From Spiribacter salinus M19-40 (GTDB taxonomy: Bacteria > Pseudomonadota > Gammaproteobacteria > Nitrococcales > Nitrococcaceae), in assembly GCF_000319575.2 (NCBI RefSeq), contig NC_021291.1, positions 310,001-374,000 on the forward strand: DNA of 64,000 bases. The letters are read 5' to 3'. Numbering within the stretch: the first letter of the stretch is position 1; each line of letters begins with the position of its first letter. Below, in pieces: positions 1 to 8,791 of this stretch. The translations under genes were made by a program, and so were the position numbers. The notes below the pieces were generated by a model. The model was given only the letters and a program-made list of their open reading frames with translations. It made no database searches and was not told the DNA's origin.

Positions 1-162
1 GAGCCGGAGGAGCGCCGTAGCCTGGCGCGCGAGCTCAGTCGCTGTATCGGGCCAATGGCCAGTTGGGGACGGGACGACGCGGCGCCGGCGACTCACGAAT
101 CGGATGCGGTCATAGCGCCCGTTATCAGGGCCTCGCATAGTCTGGGGGACAGAACAGGATGA
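1..162 (+). CDS. C-terminal end of an unidentified protein (partial)
   Basis: The first reading frame is open from base 1 to a TGA at 160-162. That stop overlaps the coxB start codon in an ATGA arrangement, as expected for a translationally coupled upstream gene. The 53 visible residues are rich in Arg, Ala and Ser and show no recognisable domain. The 5' part lies outside the window. The frame could be open by chance in this GC-rich DNA; the stop-start overlap is the only positive support. Confidence 0.35.
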   Translation, partial: EPEERRSLARELSRCIGPMASWGRDDAAPATHESDAVIAPVIRASHSLGDRTG

Positions 163-1034
163 ATAAGATGACCGGATGGAGAGGACTGATAACGCTCGCG
201 GCCGCATTGATGGCGATGCCACTGCCGGCAGCTGCCGACTACAGTCTGATCAACATGACCCGGGGCGTGACCGAGTCCAGTGAGCAGATCTTCGGTCTGC
301 ACATGACCATCTTTACTATCACGGTGGTCATTGGCATTGGCGTATTCGGTGCCATGTTCTACTCCATCTTCCGGCATCGGAAATCCCGCGGCGTCAAGCC
401 GGCCACATTCCACCACAGCACCGCGGTGGAGATTGTCTGGACGGTCATCCCGCTCGGCATCCTCGTCGCGATGGCTGTTCCGGCCACCATGGTGCTGGTC
501 GACTTTGAGGACACCTCAGATACCGAGATGACGGTCAAGGTGACGGGTTATCAGTGGTTCTGGGGTTACGAGTACATGGATGAGGACGTCCAGTTCCTCA
601 GTCGGCTCGATCAGGACAGTGACCGGGCCCGGCAGCTGGGCTCCGAGATCCAGCCCGCGTCGGTGCCCGACTACCTCCAGAATGTTGACCAGCGCCTGGT
701 CCTGCCAGTCGACACCCGCATTAAGTTCCAGATTACCGGCGCGGATGTCATTCACTCGTGGTGGGTGCCGGACCTTGGCTGGAAGCGCGATGCCATTCCC
801 GGCTTCGTGAATGAAACCTGGACCGAAATTAAAGAGCCGGGCGTGTATCGCGGCCGGTGTGCAGAGCTTTGCGGCCGCGATCATGGCTTTATGCCAATCG
901 TGATTGAGGCCGTTGAGCCGGATGAATTTGACCGCTGGCTCGCTGAACGCCACGGCGGTGAGGACGCCGCGGCCACGACGGCTGATGCCGAAGACACGGA
1001 CGCCGAGGCGGGCGATCAGCTCGCAGCGCGGTAG
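159..1034 (+). CDS. coxB: Cytochrome c oxidase subunit II (aa3 type)
   Basis: This subunit accepts electrons from cytochrome c through its binuclear CuA centre and passes them to subunit I. It is anchored in the inner membrane with the copper domain in the periplasm. The 291-residue protein has a signal peptide (about 1-26), two membrane helices (about 48-70 and 92-114) and a cupredoxin domain. The CuA ligand set is intact: H199, C234, C238, H242 and M245 in the CAELCGRDHGFM segment. There is no C-terminal heme c motif, so it is not a caa3 fusion. The acidic, Ala-rich tail (about 266-291) is unusual and probably disordered. It is the first oxidase structural gene and lies 30 bases before coxA. 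Confidence 0.97.
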   Translation: MNKMTGWRGLITLAAALMAMPLPAAADYSLINMTRGVTESSEQIFGLHMTIFTITVVIGIGVFGAMFYSIFRHRKSRGVKPATFHHSTAVEIVWTVIPLGILVAMAVPATMVLVDFEDTSDTEMTVKVTGYQWFWGYEYMDEDVQFLSRLDQDSDRARQLGSEIQPASVPDYLQNVDQRLVLPVDTRIKFQITGADVIHSWWVPDLGWKRDAIPGFVNETWTEIKEPGVYRGRCAELCGRDHGFMPIVIEAVEPDEFDRWLAERHGGEDAAATTADAEDTDAEAGDQLAAR

Positions 1035-1064
1035 ATAGAGCATTCCCAAGGGGAGAAGGGTGCA

Positions 1065-2639
1065 ATGACCACGACAACGCATGAACAGGCACATCATTCG
1101 GAAGAGGCCACTGGCTGGACACGCTGGCTGGTGACAACGAATCACAAGGACATCGGCTCGATGTACCTGCTCTTCTCGCTCGCCATGTTCCTGGTGGGCG
1201 GCGCGATGGCACTGGTTATCCGGGCAGAGCTCTTTCAGCCGGGTCTCCAGCTTGTCGATCCGTACTTCTTCAACCAGATGACCACGATGCATGCCCTGGT
1301 CATGATCTTTGGAGCGGTCATGCCGGCCTTCACTGGCCTGGCCAACTGGATGATCCCCCTGATGGTCGGCGCACCGGACATGGCGCTACCCCGAATGAAC
1401 AACTGGAGCTTCTGGTTGCTGCCTTTTGGCTTCGCGATCCTCCTTTCCACGCTGTTTATGCCGGGGGGTGGCCCGGCCGGCGGCTGGACGATGTATCCGC
1501 CACTGATGCTGCAGACAGGCACCGCGTTCCCGTTCGTGATTTTTGCGATTCACGTGCTGGGCATCAGTTCGATCATGGGCTCGATCAATGTCGTCGCGAC
1601 CATTCTGAATATGCGCGCACCCGGCATGTCTTTGATGAAGATGCCGCTTTTCGTCTGGACCTGGCTGATCACGGCCTATCTCATGATCGCGGTGATGCCG
1701 GTGCTCGCTGGCGCCATCACCATGCTGCTCACCGATCAGTACTTCGGGACAACGTTCTTTAGCGCGGCGGGCGGTGGCGACCCGGTGCTCTACCAGCACA
1801 TCTTCTGGTTCTTCGGGCATCCTGAGGTGTATATCCTCATTTTGCCGGCGTTCGGGATTATCTCCACAATCATCCCGGCCTTCGCGCGCAAGCCCCTCTT
1901 TGGCTACAGCTCGATGGTGTATGCCACCGCCTCGATCGCGTTCCTCTCGTTCATTGTGTGGGCGCATCACATGTTCACGGTGGGCATGCCGTTGGCGGGC
2001 CAGCTGTTCTTCATGTACGCCACGATGCTCATTGCCGTCCCGACCGGTGTGAAGGTGTTTAACTGGGTGGCGACGATGTGGCGCGGCGCGATGACGTTCG
2101 AGACGCCCATGCTTTTTGCGCTCGCTTTCGTGTTTCTGTTCACCATCGGTGGGTTTTCTGGGCTCATGCTCGCGATCGCCCCGGCCGACTTCCAGTACCA
2201 CGACACCTATTTCGTGGTGGCCCACTTCCACTACGTGCTGGTGACTGGCGCGGTGTTTGCCATTCTGGCGGCGGCCTATTACTGGCTGCCGAAGTGGACC
2301 GGGCATATGTACAGTGAGCGGCTGGGCCAGTGGCATTTCTGGTTGTCGGTGATCTTTGTGAACGTGCTTTTCTTCCCGCAGCACTTCCTTGGATTGGCGG
2401 GTATGCCCCGGCGAATTCCGGATTACTCGGTGCAGTTTGCGGACTGGAACATGATTTCCAGCATCGGTGGCTTCGGCTTTGGTTTTGCCCAGCTCATCTT
2501 CGTGTGGTTGCTCATTAAGTGCATCCGCGGGGGCGAGAAAGCGGAAGCGCGGGCCTGGGAAGGCGCGGAAGGGCTTGAGTGGGAAGTGCCCTCGCCGGCG
2601 CCGCATCACACCTTCGATACGCCGCCCGTCGTTCGGTGA
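1065..2639 (+). CDS. coxA: Cytochrome c oxidase subunit I (heme-copper oxidase, type A)
   Basis: This is the catalytic subunit that reduces O2 to water and pumps protons. The 524 residues form twelve membrane helices. Visible metal ligands are H76 and H389 (low-spin heme), H252, H301 and H302 (CuB) and H387 (high-spin heme). Y256 in HPEVY can make the usual His-Tyr cross-link. Proton-channel residues are also present: D105 in GAPDM and E254 for the D channel, and K330 in PTGVKVFNW for the K channel. This marks a type A oxidase. A strong ribosome site (AGGGGAGAAGGG) precedes the ATG. The next gene is a 38-codon frame three bases downstream, not cox11. Confidence 0.98.
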   Translation: MTTTTHEQAHHSEEATGWTRWLVTTNHKDIGSMYLLFSLAMFLVGGAMALVIRAELFQPGLQLVDPYFFNQMTTMHALVMIFGAVMPAFTGLANWMIPLMVGAPDMALPRMNNWSFWLLPFGFAILLSTLFMPGGGPAGGWTMYPPLMLQTGTAFPFVIFAIHVLGISSIMGSINVVATILNMRAPGMSLMKMPLFVWTWLITAYLMIAVMPVLAGAITMLLTDQYFGTTFFSAAGGGDPVLYQHIFWFFGHPEVYILILPAFGIISTIIPAFARKPLFGYSSMVYATASIAFLSFIVWAHHMFTVGMPLAGQLFFMYATMLIAVPTGVKVFNWVATMWRGAMTFETPMLFALAFVFLFTIGGFSGLMLAIAPADFQYHDTYFVVAHFHYVLVTGAVFAILAAAYYWLPKWTGHMYSERLGQWHFWLSVIFVNVLFFPQHFLGLAGMPRRIPDYSVQFADWNMISSIGGFGFGFAQLIFVWLLIKCIRGGEKAEARAWEGAEGLEWEVPSPAPHHTFDTPPVVR

Positions 2640-2642
2640 TCA

Positions 2643-2759
2643 ATGGTCGTCAATCGTGATGTTGATCGGCGAACGCGGCGGCGGATCCGCTGGACGGTGT
2701 TCCTGCTGGCGCTGGTGGTCTTAGGGATTTACTTGGGTGTGTTCCTGGAGCGCTTTTAG
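2643..2759 (+). CDS. Small single-helix membrane protein of the cox operon
   Basis: A 38-codon frame (ATG to TAG) lies three bases after coxA and 29 bases before coxC on the same strand. It encodes a basic, Arg-rich N-terminus (about 1-17, positive-inside) followed by one hydrophobic helix (about 18-34). Other proteobacteria carry small single-helix oxidase subunits or assembly peptides near coxA, so a structural or assembly role is plausible by position. No family was recognised with certainty. Translation would depend on coupling to coxA, because no clear ribosome site stands before its ATG. Confidence 0.6.
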   Translation: MVVNRDVDRRTRRRIRWTVFLLALVVLGIYLGVFLERF

Positions 2760-2788
2760 CGCCAGGGCGAGGAGAGAGGGCACAGCGC

Positions 2789-3649
2789 ATGGCGCAGGCA
2801 GAAGGTAGCTACTACGTCCCGCACGGCAGTAACTGGCCCATTGTAGGTAGCGTGGGCATCACCACCCTCGTGGTGGGCATTGCGATGTATCTCGAGGGCA
2901 TGGGTACCGGCCTATGGGTCCTTACCGCCGGCGCGCTCATCATGATCACCATGGTGGTTGGCTGGTTTGGCGACGTCATTCGTGAGGGCGTTAAGGGGCT
3001 TTACAGCGCGCAGGTCGACCGCTCCCTGCGCTGGGGCATGATCTGGTTCATCTTCTCCGAGATCATGTTTTTTGCCGCTTTTTTTGGCGCGCTATTCTAC
3101 GCCCGGACACTGTCGGTTCCCTGGCTCTCAGGCGAAGATCCTGCCACCAGTCGGGTGCTCTGGGACTCGGTCGCGCTGCAGTGGCCGACAGCGGGCCCGG
3201 GAAGCACCGCGACAGACTGGCAGCCGATGGGGCCTTGGCCACTGCCAACGATCAACACCCTGATCCTGCTTACCTCAGGCATGACGCTCACCGTGGCCCA
3301 TCACGCCTTGAAAGAGGGCAACCGCGCCCGGTTGATCACCTTCATGTGGCTCACCGTGGCATTAGGTGTGATCTTTACCGGTTTTCAGGGCTATGAGTAC
3401 TACGAGGCTTACGCGCATCTGAACCTGCGTATGGATACGGGAATCTACGGCTCCACGTTCTTCATGCTCACCGGCTTTCACGGCATGCACGTGGTGATCG
3501 GGACCATCATGCTGCTGGTCATTACCCTGCGTTGCATGAAAGGCCACTTCACCCCCGCGTCTCATTTCGGATTCGAGGGCGCTGCCTGGTATTGGCACTT
3601 TGTTGATGTGGTCTGGCTTGGCCTGTATATCTTCGTCTACATCCTCTAG
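2789..3649 (+). CDS. coxC: Cytochrome c oxidase subunit III
   Basis: Subunit III stabilises the oxidase core and supports proton uptake into the D channel. It is an integral membrane protein of 286 residues with about seven helices. The conserved FIFSEIMFFAAFFGALFYAR helix, carrying the buried Glu, is near residue 95. The C-terminal AAWYWHFVDVVWLGLY helix is characteristic of the family. A GGAGAGAGGG ribosome site precedes the ATG. The gene ends two bases from the stop of the oppositely oriented DUF2909 gene. The direct order coxA, small gene, coxC differs from the usual coxA-cox11-coxC order. Confidence 0.97.
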   Translation: MAQAEGSYYVPHGSNWPIVGSVGITTLVVGIAMYLEGMGTGLWVLTAGALIMITMVVGWFGDVIREGVKGLYSAQVDRSLRWGMIWFIFSEIMFFAAFFGALFYARTLSVPWLSGEDPATSRVLWDSVALQWPTAGPGSTATDWQPMGPWPLPTINTLILLTSGMTLTVAHHALKEGNRARLITFMWLTVALGVIFTGFQGYEYYEAYAHLNLRMDTGIYGSTFFMLTGFHGMHVVIGTIMLLVITLRCMKGHFTPASHFGFEGAAWYWHFVDVVWLGLYIFVYIL

Positions 3650-3651
3650 CG

Positions 3652-3867
3652 CTAGATCGGGCCCTGATTGGGTGTGATCACGCCGGTGAAGTAGCCGAGG
3701 AGGATCAGCAAAAACAGAATGATCGACAGGGCGATGCGCAGGGTGAGTGCGTTGAGCGTGCGGCGTGACTCACCTCGGTCTTTCATCAGATAGAACAGCC
3801 CCGAGCCCAGACTCGCGAGGATGACGAGCAGCGTGGCGAGAATGGCGATTCGAATGGCGAGGTCCAT
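3652..3867 (-). CDS. Twin transmembrane protein, DUF2909 family
   Basis: This 71-residue protein has two hydrophobic helices (about 5-27 and 45-65) separated by a short basic loop. Its size and topology match the DUF2909 twin-helix family, which commonly sits between coxC and SURF1 in gammaproteobacteria. It is encoded opposite to the surrounding oxidase genes, as in Pseudomonas-type loci. An oxidase-related role is assumed from this conserved position; no biochemical function is established. Confidence 0.8.
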   Translation of the reverse strand: MDLAIRIAILATLLVILASLGSGLFYLMKDRGESRRTLNALTLRIALSIILFLLILLGYFTGVITPNQGPI

Positions 3868-3945
3868 GTCAGTTTCCTTGTAGGCGTTGAGCGATTGTAA
3901 AACAAAATGGCGGCACGCTCAGTCGATTCGAGGGTCCAATAAACG

Positions 3946-4692
3946 ATGCGTGTTGCCGGCTTTGTGTTCGCTCCCAGGCTTTGGCCAACACTGGCTTATG
4001 CGCTGTTATTGCCGCTGCTCCTGACGCTGGGTTTCTGGCAAATGGATCGAGCAGAGCAAAAGCGGACATCACTGGCAGAGCGGGCTGAGGCCTTCCGGGC
4101 GCCGGTCCTCGAACTGGGTGCGGTGAAACCAACACTCGATGCCGACGAATACCGGCGGGTTCGCGCGACCGGTGAATATGATACGGAACACCAGTTTTAT
4201 CTGGATAATCGGGTTAAAGACGACCAGGTCGGATATCGGGTGCTAACACCACTCAAGCTTGAGGGTCGTGACGGGGCTGTGCTGGTGGATCGCGGGTTTA
4301 TTCCCATCGTCGGCAGTCGGGATTCGTTGCCGACGCCGCCGCCGGTTGAGTCTGAGGATGCAGTGACGGGTCGTGTTGGTCGTGGGCCATCCGTGGGCAT
4401 TCGTCTAGGGGCGCCCTCTGATAACCCCGGTGAGTGGCCTCGGCGGATTCAGTACATGGACATGGACTACATGGATGAGCAGTTGGATTATCCGCTTGAT
4501 GATTATCTGCTCATTGAAGGGTCACTCAAAACCGACACGGTGGCGCGTCGGGATGTGCGCGATGCCTGGCGGTTTGGCCCGGAGCGCCATGATGGCTATG
4601 CGTTTCAGTGGTTTGCGCTGGCGTTCGCGCTCACCACGATTTGGGTTGTCGTGAATACACGACGGGCGCCGAGAAGAGGTAAAAACGGATGA
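3946..4692 (+). CDS. SURF1 family oxidase assembly protein
   Basis: SURF1 (Shy1) proteins help insert heme a into subunit I. The 248 residues show the family pattern: an N-terminal helix (about 15-30) ending in GFWQMDRAEQK, a periplasmic domain, and a second helix near the C-terminus (about 218-238, FQWFALAFALTTIWVVV). The conserved Tyr-rich segment (about 64-90), with R.TGEYD and an LDNR turn, is also present. The last four bases overlap the next start (ATGA), indicating coupling. A GAGGG motif about 11 bases before the ATG is the likely ribosome site. Confidence 0.92.
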   Translation: MRVAGFVFAPRLWPTLAYALLLPLLLTLGFWQMDRAEQKRTSLAERAEAFRAPVLELGAVKPTLDADEYRRVRATGEYDTEHQFYLDNRVKDDQVGYRVLTPLKLEGRDGAVLVDRGFIPIVGSRDSLPTPPPVESEDAVTGRVGRGPSVGIRLGAPSDNPGEWPRRIQYMDMDYMDEQLDYPLDDYLLIEGSLKTDTVARRDVRDAWRFGPERHDGYAFQWFALAFALTTIWVVVNTRRAPRRGKNG

Positions 4693-5279
4693 CGATGATC
4701 AAGGGGCGCTGGCAGCTCCCCGTCCTGTTAGCCCTGTTTGTCGTCCCGACGCTGGCGGCTATGGTGCTGGTCTTTACGGACTGGCGCCCCGCGGGGTTTA
4801 CGAACAACGGTGACCTGGTCCAGCCCGCGGAACAGCTCTCGCCGGGCCAGTGGCGCTCGGCGCGCGGCGAGCCGTTGCAGTTTGCTGGGGACTGGCTTGT
4901 CGTCGTGCCGCAAACGAGCGCCTGCGGTGATGACTGCGAGCAGCGGCTGGACACGTTGTCGCGCGCCCGGATCGCCCTCGATCGTGACATCGATCGCGTG
5001 CAGCTGCTCTTGCTGCAGCCGGCCGACGGGCCGGTTGATCCGGCCGCCATTCCCGAAGGCATCCGGGTGATGGAGGCTGACGCGGATACCGTGGCGGATC
5101 TGAATGTCCATCAGGGCGCGGCGATGGCCGCGCACATCGTGGATTACCGCGGTTATCATGTCATGCGCTATGCCGCGCCCCTCGATGGTGCGGGGCTGCT
5201 GGATGATCTCGAGAAACTGCTCCGCCTGTCCAAGGAAGAGGCCGAGCGTCGTGCACAAGAGGAGGCAACCGCCGAATGA
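4689..5279 (+). CDS. Oxidase-locus membrane-anchored thioredoxin-fold-like protein
   Basis: This 196-residue protein has one N-terminal helix (about 9-29) and a periplasmic domain. A CGDDC motif at C79-C83 follows a short hydrophobic strand. CxxxC in that position recalls Sco proteins, which bind Cu through CxxxC plus a distal His. Genes at this site between SURF1 and COX15 are usually annotated as hypothetical. A copper- or thiol-handling role in oxidase assembly is inferred. The acidic, Glu-rich C-terminus (about 170-196) is probably a disordered or coiled tail. It overlaps both neighbours by four bases, so it is a coupled operon member. Confidence 0.7.
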   Translation: MTMIKGRWQLPVLLALFVVPTLAAMVLVFTDWRPAGFTNNGDLVQPAEQLSPGQWRSARGEPLQFAGDWLVVVPQTSACGDDCEQRLDTLSRARIALDRDIDRVQLLLLQPADGPVDPAAIPEGIRVMEADADTVADLNVHQGAAMAAHIVDYRGYHVMRYAAPLDGAGLLDDLEKLLRLSKEEAERRAQEEATAE

Positions 5280-6286
5280 GCGCCCATCCCTGGTTCTATC
5301 GCATGAGCCTGTTCACGACCGCGGTGACGCTGTGTGTCGTCGTCTTGGGTGCCTGGGTCAGGCTCACTGATGCCGGCCTGGGTTGTCCGGACTGGCCGGG
5401 CTGCTACGGGCATCTGGATGTCCCGAACACCAGCGAAGCGATTGCCGCCGCCAATGCCGCATTCCCGGATACCCCGGTGGATGTCGGCAAGGGCTGGCGC
5501 GAGATGATTCACCGCTACGTGGCCGGTGTGCTGGGCTTGCTGATCGGCGGGCTGGGCATCTTCGCCTGGCGGCAGCGCAGGCGCCCAGGCCAGCCCTGGA
5601 AGCTCCCGCTGTTTCTGGTGGCGTTGGTGACATTTCAGGCCACGCTGGGCATGTGGACTGTCACCTGGCAGCTCAAGCCGGCGGTCGTCACCGCGCATCT
5701 GCTGGGCGGTCTAGCCACGCTCTCGTTGCTCTGGTGGGTGACCCTGCGAAGTAATCACCTGCCCGGGGCTGGCGTGCTCGCTGGCAAGCGTGGTCTGAGC
5801 GCCCTGCTCGCGGCGGGGCTTGTCGTGGCGATTGCCCAGATCACGCTAGGCGGCTGGACCAGCACCAACTACGCGGCGCTGGCGTGTAACGACTTCCCAG
5901 CCTGCAGTCAGGGTGAGTATCTCCCTGACAATATCGACTTTGCGGAAGGGTTTGTGTTGTGGCGCGGCCTCGGGGAGAACTACGAGTTCGGCGTGCTGGA
6001 CCATCCGGCCCGCATGGCCATCCACTTTGTGCACCGTGTCGGAGCCATTGTGACGACGGTCGTGCTCGGGCTGCTGGCATGGGGGTTGTGGCGCGCGGGT
6101 GGCGTCGGTCGCGGAGCCAGCCTGGCGGTGGTGGGCGCACTGACCCTGCAGGTGCTCATTGGTATTGGCAACGTGATTTACAATTTGCCACTAACATTGG
6201 CGGTCGCGCACAATGCCGGGGCAGCAGTGCTGATGCTGGTGCTGGTCACCGTTACCCACTTCAGTCGACCGCTTGGACGAACATGA
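5276..6286 (+). CDS. ctaA: Heme A synthase, COX15/CtaA family
   Basis: It converts heme O to heme A by oxidising the C8 methyl group, in the inner membrane. The 336 residues contain about eight helices in two repeats. Candidate heme-binding histidines are H79 (MIHRYVAG), H141 (VTAHLLGG), H250/H253 (AIHFVHRVG) and a late AHNAGA His. Periplasmic Cys pairs C37/C43 and C204/C210 match those known in the family. It overlaps the preceding thioredoxin-like gene and the following ctaB by ATGA, so heme O and heme A synthases are translated in tandem. Confidence 0.95.
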   Translation: MSAHPWFYRMSLFTTAVTLCVVVLGAWVRLTDAGLGCPDWPGCYGHLDVPNTSEAIAAANAAFPDTPVDVGKGWREMIHRYVAGVLGLLIGGLGIFAWRQRRRPGQPWKLPLFLVALVTFQATLGMWTVTWQLKPAVVTAHLLGGLATLSLLWWVTLRSNHLPGAGVLAGKRGLSALLAAGLVVAIAQITLGGWTSTNYAALACNDFPACSQGEYLPDNIDFAEGFVLWRGLGENYEFGVLDHPARMAIHFVHRVGAIVTTVVLGLLAWGLWRAGGVGRGASLAVVGALTLQVLIGIGNVIYNLPLTLAVAHNAGAAVLMLVLVTVTHFSRPLGRT

Positions 6287-7236
6287 GTCGAACGCTGGAA
6301 GCCGGTTCCAACCCGACGGCCGATCAGGCCCCACCGCTGCAGCATTTGCTCCAGCATTGGCGGGATTATTACGAGCTGACCAAGCCCGGTGTGGTGGCTT
6401 TGATGGTCTTTACGGCCATTGTCGGTCAGCTGCTCGCGAGTCCGGGCACACTGCCCTGGAACGCGCTGATCGTGGGGAATCTCGGTATCGCGCTGGCGGC
6501 GGGCTCGGCGGCGGCAATTAATCACCTGGTCGACTGGCGGGTCGATGCGCGGATGAAGCGCACCCAAGGCCGTCCTTTGCCCACAGGGCATCTGAGAACC
6601 ACCCATGCCGTGGCATTTGCCGGCACGCTCGGAATCGCCGGGCTTGGCCTGCTCTTCTTCGCGGTGAACCCGCTCACCGCCTACCTGACATTCGGCTCGC
6701 TGATCGGGTATGCCTTCATCTACACGCTGTATCTGAAGCGAGCGACGCCGCAGAACATCGTGATCGGCGGGGCAGCCGGGGCGGCACCGCCTGTGCTCGG
6801 CTGGGTGGCGGTCACAGGGACCATCGATCCCCACGCGCTGTTGCTGTTCCTGATTATCTTTGTGTGGACCCCGCCCCATTTCTGGGCGCTGGCGATCCAT
6901 CGGCGCGAAGAATACGCCAGCGTGGACATCCCCATGCTGCCGGTGACCCATGGGGATCGGTACACGCGCTGGCAGATCCTGTTCTACACGCTGCTGCTGG
7001 TGGGCGTGACGTTGCTGCCGTTTGCGACGGGCATGAGCGGACTGATCTATCTGGCCGGGGCGCTCGTGCTCGGCGCCCGGTATCTGTACTACGGCATCGC
7101 CATGCTGCGGCGGCCGGAAGATCCGTCGCTGCCGATGCGCTCCTTCGGCTTTAGCATTGTCTATCTGATGGCGCTGTTCGCCGTCCTGCTGGTTGATGCC
7201 TACCTGCCGATCGTCATCGGCCCGTTCATCGGGTAG
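6283..7236 (+). CDS. ctaB: Protoheme IX farnesyltransferase (heme O synthase)
   Basis: This UbiA-family prenyltransferase adds a farnesyl group to heme b, making heme O for ctaA. The start at 6283 is chosen because its ATG overlaps the ctaA stop and gives a normal 317-residue protein; the frame stays open further upstream but reads through ctaA. The prenyl-diphosphate motif N80-x3-D84-x3-D88 is followed by [10 protein letters not shown], typical of CtaB/CyoE. About nine membrane helices are predicted. It is the last gene of the plus-strand oxidase operon and converges on lipA 20 bases later. Confidence 0.96.
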   Translation: MSRTLEAGSNPTADQAPPLQHLLQHWRDYYELTKPGVVALMVFTAIVGQLLASPGTLPWNALIVGNLGIALAAGSAAAINHLVDWRVDARMKRTQGRPLPTGHLRTTHAVAFAGTLGIAGLGLLFFAVNPLTAYLTFGSLIGYAFIYTLYLKRATPQNIVIGGAAGAAPPVLGWVAVTGTIDPHALLLFLIIFVWTPPHFWALAIHRREEYASVDIPMLPVTHGDRYTRWQILFYTLLLVGVTLLPFATGMSGLIYLAGALVLGARYLYYGIAMLRRPEDPSLPMRSFGFSIVYLMALFAVLLVDAYLPIVIGPFIG

Positions 7237-7256
7237 CGGGGCACCCTTCTGGGTAC

Positions 7257-8267
7257 TCAGCCCTCGCCGGCGGCCCGGTCGAGGCCGACATTGTTTTTCT
7301 CGAGGACCCGGTCAGCGCGATAGCTGGAGCGCACCAGCGGGCCGGAGACCACCTCGAGGAATCCCTTGCCAAGACCGATTTCGCGGAAGCGCTCGAACTG
7401 CGCCGGGGTCACGTACCGATCCACCGGCAGGTGGTTGATGGTCGGGCGCAGATACTGACCGAAGGTGACGATGTCGACGCCGATGGCGCGCAGGTCATCC
7501 ATCGTCTCGATAATCTCCTCGTCGGTCTCGCCGAGGCCGAGCATCAGACTGGTCTTGGTCAGGATGTCAGGCCGACGGGCCTTGGCATGGGCCAGGACAT
7601 CAAGTGTTTGCTGATAGCCGGCGCGGGGATCGCGGACCGGGTGGGTCAGGCGCTTCACCGTCTCGACGTTCTGGGCAAAGACCTCCAGGCCCGTGTCGAC
7701 GACCGTATTGATCGCCTCGGTGCGGCCGTCGAAATCGGGGGTGAGGGCCTCGACGGCGGTGCCGGGATTGCGGCGCTGGATTTCACGGATGCACGCGGCA
7801 TAGTGCCCCGCGCCCCCGTCCGGCAGGTCGTCGCGGTCCACGGAGGTCAGCACCACGTACTTCAGCCCCATGAGCTCGACGGTTTCGGCGGCACCGGCGG
7901 GCTCGTTCTCATCCAGCCAGCCGCGGGGATTGCCCGTGTCGACTGAGCAGAACCGGCACGCCCGCGTGCAGACATCGCCCATCAGCATGATGGTGGCGGT
8001 GCCAGCACTCCAGCACTCGCCCATGTTGGGGCACATGGATTCCTCGCAGACCGTGGCCAGCTTGTGCTCGCGGACAGTCTTGCGAACCTTCTGGTAGGTC
8101 TCTCCCGTCGGAACTTTCACCCGCAGCCAGTCGGGTTTGTCCCCGCGGACGCTCGGTTCCGCATTACGCTGCGTTTTAATGCCGTTTTTGATGGCCCGGA
8201 CGCCGTTGGGCTTGCTGACCTTCTGGCCGCTGCTGACGACGACGGGGATGCCCTTGAGTTCACTCAT
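7257..8267 (-). CDS. lipA: Lipoyl synthase
   Basis: This radical-SAM enzyme inserts two sulfurs into protein-bound octanoyl chains to give lipoate for 2-oxoacid dehydrogenases and the glycine cleavage system. The 336 residues contain the auxiliary cluster cysteines C74, C79 and C85 ([12 protein letters not shown]) and the radical-SAM cysteines C100, C104 and C107 (CTRACRFC). A C-terminal RSSYRAD segment carries the cluster-ligating Ser. A GGGAG site lies before the ATG. lipB is not in the window; the gene upstream on this strand encodes a 61-residue unknown protein 22 bases away. Confidence 0.97.
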   Translation of the reverse strand: MSELKGIPVVVSSGQKVSKPNGVRAIKNGIKTQRNAEPSVRGDKPDWLRVKVPTGETYQKVRKTVREHKLATVCEESMCPNMGECWSAGTATIMLMGDVCTRACRFCSVDTGNPRGWLDENEPAGAAETVELMGLKYVVLTSVDRDDLPDGGAGHYAACIREIQRRNPGTAVEALTPDFDGRTEAINTVVDTGLEVFAQNVETVKRLTHPVRDPRAGYQQTLDVLAHAKARRPDILTKTSLMLGLGETDEEIIETMDDLRAIGVDIVTFGQYLRPTINHLPVDRYVTPAQFERFREIGLGKGFLEVVSGPLVRSSYRADRVLEKNNVGLDRAAGEG

Positions 8268-8289
8268 GCGAGGCTCCCATTGCTGGAAT

Positions 8290-8475
8290 TCAGTCCTTGC
8301 CGTAGGGATTGTTCATTACGGAAAACCAGTTCGAGTGCGCCTTGTCCGCGGTTTCTTTGTAGCCTTCAACTTCCTCGCGCGAGACCTCCTCGCGCAGTTG
8401 GGCATCACTGACCGGCCGGGGATCAAAACCGTCCTCGTTCTGCTTGCCTTGTGCTTTGTCGCGATCGTCGCTCAT
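8290..8475 (-). CDS. Small hydrophilic protein of unknown function, upstream of lipA
   Basis: This 61-residue charged protein has no membrane segment or cysteine. The N-terminal half is rich in Asp, Glu, Arg and Lys. The C-terminus ([15 protein letters not shown]) is more ordered and aromatic, resembling a short binding motif. It heads the transcription unit that ends with lipA and lies directly downstream of the palindromic divergent promoter. No family was recognised. Its placement suggests it is real, but a link to lipoylation is only positional. Confidence 0.6.
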   Translation of the reverse strand: MSDDRDKAQGKQNEDGFDPRPVSDAQLREEVSREEVEGYKETADKAHSNWFSVMNNPYGKD

Positions 8476-8499
8476 TACACCTCTCCCGGGTGCAAATCC

Positions 8500-8517
8500 G
8501 TATAATGATCAGTATAC
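8500..8517. promoter_or_regulatory. Palindromic divergent promoter between lipA unit and tusA
   Basis: An 18-base element with 16 of 18 positions symmetric places a perfect TATAAT on the plus strand (8501-8506) and TATACT on the minus strand (8516 down to 8511). Each -10-like hexamer faces one of the two divergent genes, tusA and the 61-codon gene. Neither side has a good -35 at the standard spacing. The centre TGATCA could also be part of an operator. Function is inferred from sequence and position. Confidence 0.5.
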
Positions 8518-8539
8518 GCACCGACGCGGGGCACGCTCC

Positions 8540-8791
8540 ATGGCCGCAGAGTCACAAGTCGATTACGACCAGGATCTGGATGCCCGAGGGCTCAACTGTC
8601 CGTTACCGATTTTGCGTACAAAACAAATGCTTCGCGACATGACCGAGGGTGAGTCACTGCGCGTCCGTGCCACAGACCCGCATGCCCTGATCGACTTTCA
8701 GGGCTTCTGCGATCGTAGCGCGCATGAGCTCGTCGCTTATGACGAGGCTGAGGGCGTATTTACTTTCTGGCTTCGAAAAGGCCCGGGCTAA
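8540..8791 (+). CDS. tusA: TusA-family sulfur carrier protein
   Basis: TusA-like proteins relay persulfide sulfur, for example to tRNA thiolation or molybdenum cofactor enzymes. The start at 8540 gives 83 residues, the usual length; the open frame upstream lacks family similarity. The N-terminal signature DARGLNCPLPILRTKQ contains the CPxP active-site Cys at residue 20. The C-terminus ends in the typical strand FTFWLRKG. It overlaps the 3' end of sohB (minus strand) by 32 bases, tail to tail. Paralogues such as YedF share the motif, so the precise acceptor is uncertain. Confidence 0.88.
   Translation: MAAESQVDYDQDLDARGLNCPLPILRTKQMLRDMTEGESLRVRATDPHALIDFQGFCDRSAHELVAYDEAEGVFTFWLRKGPG

Noticed and set aside
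1386-2609. A 407-codon open frame antisense to coxA
   Set aside because: It lies wholly opposite a gene with intact catalytic motifs, is rich in Arg/His as expected from reading GC-rich DNA backwards, and has no domain.
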